Shown here: positions 5,017-6,487 of the stretch, piece by piece
Layout of the letters: each line of letters opens with the position of its first letter
How positions within the stretch are numbered: the stretch's first letter is position 1
From: JAUIGE01 sp045106685
GTDB taxonomy: Bacteria; Bacteroidota; Bacteroidia; J057
Reading direction: 5' to 3'
DNA: 6,487 bases
NCBI GenBank assembly: GCA_045106685.1
Contig: JBGCFB010000281.1
Coordinates: 1-6,487, forward strand
Translations under genes and position numbers: made by a program
Notes under the pieces: model-generated
Databases searched by the model: none
What the model was told of the DNA's origin: nothing
The model's input: only the letters and a program-made list of their open reading frames with translations

Positions 5017-5967
5017 CTATACCGCAATCCTCAAATGCGCCAACATATCCTCGACCATCGTATCCAGGTCGTAGGTGTTTTCCCAGGCCCAATCATCCTG
5101 TGCGGCCTGATCATCAATGCTTTGAGGCCAGCTATCAGCAATAGCCTGCCGAAAGTCAGGTTGATACTCGCAACTGAAATCGGGAAGATACTTAGTGATC
5201 GCCTCGGCAATTTCCACAGGCGTAAATGACATCCCCGCGAGATTATAGCTACCCGGAGTCTTGATCAACTCCTTATCAGCAGCGACGAGGTCAAGCGTAG
5301 CACGAATAGCATCCGGCATATACATCATGGGTAATCTGCTGTCTTCTCGCAAGAAACAGATATAGTGACCCAGCTTAAGTGCCTGATGGAAAATATCAAC
5401 GGCATAGTCAGTCGTGCCGCCTCCAGGCGCACTTTTGTAGCCGATGAGGCCAGGATAGCGCAGACTGCGAATATCGCTGCCGTATTTCTCTTTGTAATAA
5501 TCACACCAACGCTCTCCTGCCAGCTTACTGATTCCATAGACCGTATTGGGGTCCATGATGGTTTGCTGAGGCGTATTGATTTGGGGCGAATTAGGGCCAA
5601 ATACCGCGATGGAGCTGGGCCAGAACAGGCGCTGCAAGCGCGTATGGCGTGTTGCTTCCAGCGTATTGAGCAGCGCTGTCATGTTCAATTCCCAGGCCCA
5701 CATGGGATTCTGCTCTCCCTTGGCGGATAGCACCGCCGCAAGATTATAGATAACATCCACCTCTTTTTCCTCGATGATCTTGAACAGCGCATCCTTATCG
5801 GTAACATCGAGGATGGCAAAATCGCAGGCAAGCGTATACGCTGCCTGGCGGATATCCGTGGCGATGACCTGCTGCGGCCCATAGCGGCGGATAAGGGCCT
5901 CGACCAGTTCCTGGCCGATCTGCCCTTGAGCACCTATAACAAGGTGACGAAGTGAAGTTGTTGACAT
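5017..5967 (-). CDS. tdh: L-threonine 3-dehydrogenase, short-chain (SDR/epimerase-like) type
   Basis: It oxidises L-threonine with NAD to 2-amino-3-ketobutyrate, the first step of threonine breakdown to glycine and acetyl-CoA. The 316 residues resemble my memory of the Flavobacterium frigidimaris enzyme, which is epimerase-like and unrelated to the zinc-dependent E. coli Tdh. Visible are G12-A-Q-G15-Q-I-G18, Asp38 in I-A-T-D-I-R for the NAD ribose, N75-L-A-A-V-L-S-A, the Ser pair in F-W-P-S118-S119-I-A-V-F-G-P, and Y144-G-I-S-K148 with the catalytic Tyr and Lys. Family blocks R-Y-P-G-L-I-G, G-G-G-T-T-D-Y-A-V-D-I-F, P-M-M-Y-M and P-D-F-R-Q-A-I-A-D-S-W-P follow. The frame opens to 6063, but the extra 32 codons look non-coding and the glycine loop should lie near the N-terminus, so I start at 5967. 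A weak promoter-like CACATTTG lies at 6020-6027. kbl, the usual partner, is not in view. Confidence 0.95.
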   Translation of the reverse strand: MSTTSLRHLVIGAQGQIGQELVEALIRRYGPQQVIATDIRQAAYTLACDFAILDVTDKDALFKIIEEKEVDVIYNLAAVLSAKGEQNPMWAWELNMTALLNTLEATRHTRLQRLFWPSSIAVFGPNSPQINTPQQTIMDPNTVYGISKLAGERWCDYYKEKYGSDIRSLRYPGLIGYKSAPGGGTTDYAVDIFHQALKLGHYICFLREDSRLPMMYMPDAIRATLDLVAADKELIKTPGSYNLAGMSFTPVEIAEAITKYLPDFSCEYQPDFRQAIADSWPQSIDDQAAQDDWAWENTYDLDTMVEDMLAHLRIAV

Positions 5968-6082
5968 TGCGTGGCGTGGTTTTGCAGTTACAACGTTAGT
6001 GAGATATTGCTTACGAAAGCAAATGTGAAAGCTATATGTTTCCCAAGATGTGATTTTTTTCAAAAAAATTTCACAAAAGTTG

Positions 6083-6112
6083 TTGTCAATTCAAAAAGCC
6101 TTTTTACTTTTG
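6083..6112 (+). promoter_or_regulatory. Bacteroidota-type promoter of the tRNA-Asn gene
   Basis: TTG (6083-6085) and TACTTTTG (6105-6112) are separated by 19 nt and match the Bacteroidota primary-sigma pattern TTG-N19-TAnnTTTG in sequence and spacing. The start of transcription is expected at about 6117-6120, leaving a leader of some 20 nt before the tRNA. It faces away from threonine dehydrogenase, whose own promoter must lie on the other strand in the same 173-bp gap. Confidence 0.85.
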
Positions 6113-6119
6113 TCGTCCC

Positions 6120-6135
6120 GCTGCGGCAACGCAGC
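6120..6135 (+). other. GNRA-capped hairpin in the tRNA 5' leader
   Basis: GCTGCG (6120-6125) and CGCAGC (6130-6135) form a perfect 6-bp GC-rich stem closed by the tetraloop GCAA, a GNRA loop. It starts at about the predicted transcription start and ends 5 nt before the mature tRNA, so it would cap the 5' end of the precursor that RNase P removes. Confidence 0.6.
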
Positions 6136-6140
6136 ATGAT

Positions 6141-6214
6141 TCCTCCTTAGCTCAGTTGGTTAGAGCGGTTGACTGTTAATCAATAGGTCCTTGGTTCGAG
6201 TCCAAGAGGGGGAG
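6141..6214 (+). tRNA. tRNA-Asn (anticodon GTT)
   Basis: The 74-nt gene folds as a complete cloverleaf. The acceptor stem is 6141-6147 with 6207-6213, including one G-U pair (6144-6210). The D arm is GCTC (6150-6153) with GAGC (6163-6166). The anticodon stem is 6168-6172 with 6180-6184, and the loop CTGTTAA puts GTT at 6175-6177. The variable loop is AGGTC. The T arm is CTTGG with CCAAG around TTCGAGT. The discriminator base is G6214. CCA is not encoded (CTT follows), so the end must be added by the nucleotidyltransferase. It reads AAC and AAU codons. Confidence 0.97.
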
Positions 6215-6217
6215 CTT

Positions 6218-6254
6218 AAAGCCTATCTCATTTGAGGTAGGCTTTTTTGTTTTT
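6218..6254 (+). terminator. Intrinsic terminator of the tRNA-Asn gene
   Basis: AAAGCCTATCTC (6218-6229) pairs with GAGGTAGGCTTT (6234-6245), with one G-U pair and the loop ATTT, and is followed by a T-rich run (TTTGTTTTT) ending at 6254. It starts 3 nt after the tRNA, so the transcript is a single-tRNA unit. No comparable U-tract follows on the minus strand, so it works in one direction. Confidence 0.92.
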
Positions 6255-6376
6255 ATAAAAAAACTTGAATTCCCTCCTCTCTTTCACCAGACCGACATTA
6301 TTCAGGAATAGACAACACCTGAGTACCGAACAGCGAGGCTGAAGTATCAAAGAAAAAAGCATCACACATCCGATTA

Positions 6377-6487
6377 CTAATCCTGGCTATCATACGCTTC
6401 CTCCAGCAGCATTTCGTCTGCGTTTTCAGGAGTGATGTGGCGGTAGTTGCCCTGGCCGATGCGGGAGAGGCGATCGAGGCGATCGGT
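6377..6487 (-). CDS. C-terminal end of an unidentified protein, 5'-partial
   Basis: An open frame enters from the right edge on the minus strand and ends in TAG at 6377-6379. The last 36 residues are visible: they begin T-D-R-L-D-R-L-S-R-I-G-Q-G-N-Y-R-H-I and end M-L-L-E-E-A-Y-D-S-Q-D. The pattern of Leu-rich helix, G-x-G-N-Y and then an acidic helix resembles the end of a von Willebrand factor A domain (where x-G-N-G-N-Y-x-Y-I motifs are common), but the stretch is too short to assign. Absence of stops over 36 codons and protein-like composition support coding. The 122 bp between its stop and the tRNA terminator show no recognisable feature. Confidence 0.5.
   Translation of the reverse strand, partial: TDRLDRLSRIGQGNYRHITPENADEMLLEEAYDSQD

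Noticed and set aside
5968..6063. N-terminal extension of threonine dehydrogenase by 32 residues
   Set aside because: The glycine loop would then start beyond residue 40, unlike the family, and the stretch looks like promoter-type AT-rich sequence.
6255..6376. Possible small gene or regulatory RNA between the tRNA terminator and the partial gene
   Set aside because: No open frame with protein-like composition, no hairpin with a U-tract and no promoter match was seen.

Overview
The window looks like a chromosomal housekeeping region of a member of the Bacteroidota. Four things point there. The tRNA promoter has the form TTG-N19-TAnnTTTG. No start codon has a convincing Shine-Dalgarno sequence. 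The threonine dehydrogenase is the short-chain type that I recall from Flavobacterium. The tRNA gene does not encode its CCA end. I cannot place it to genus; a saprospirian or chitinophagian-like lineage is only a guess.

Layout, left to right. Positions 1-954 (+) hold the 3' part of a large secreted BNR/VPS10-type protein. It is followed by a heptad-spaced inverted repeat and a bidirectional terminator (1076-1117). All protein genes after that lie on the minus strand and are read right to left: a gene fragment (6377-6487), L-threonine 3-dehydrogenase (5017-5967), an NAD-dependent sugar epimerase/dehydratase (3653-4780), ruvX/yqgF (3155-3577), def (2544-3113), an unrecognised 81-residue protein (2188-2433) with its own terminator, then nuoA (1733-2098) and nuoB (1133-1615). 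The only plus-strand gene on the right is a complete tRNA-Asn(GTT) transcription unit at 6083-6254: promoter, leader hairpin, tRNA and terminator.

The genes do not form one pathway. Epimerase, ruvX, def and the 81-residue gene are co-directional and may be one transcript that ends at 2132-2155. nuoA and nuoB encode two neighbouring subunits of respiratory complex I and form a separate unit, closed by the 1076-1117 terminator without nuoC or any other nuo gene.

The most unusual content is between the genes. Four intergenic regions hold short degenerate units laid out on an exact 7- or 8-nucleotide lattice, usually as two inverted arms. Two of them (1620-1725 and 3581-3656) share the same octamers. 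The other two (964-1026 and 4822-5014) use different heptamers. The arrays run right up to neighbouring start and stop codons. This is the best candidate for an undescribed element here; the genes themselves are mostly ordinary.
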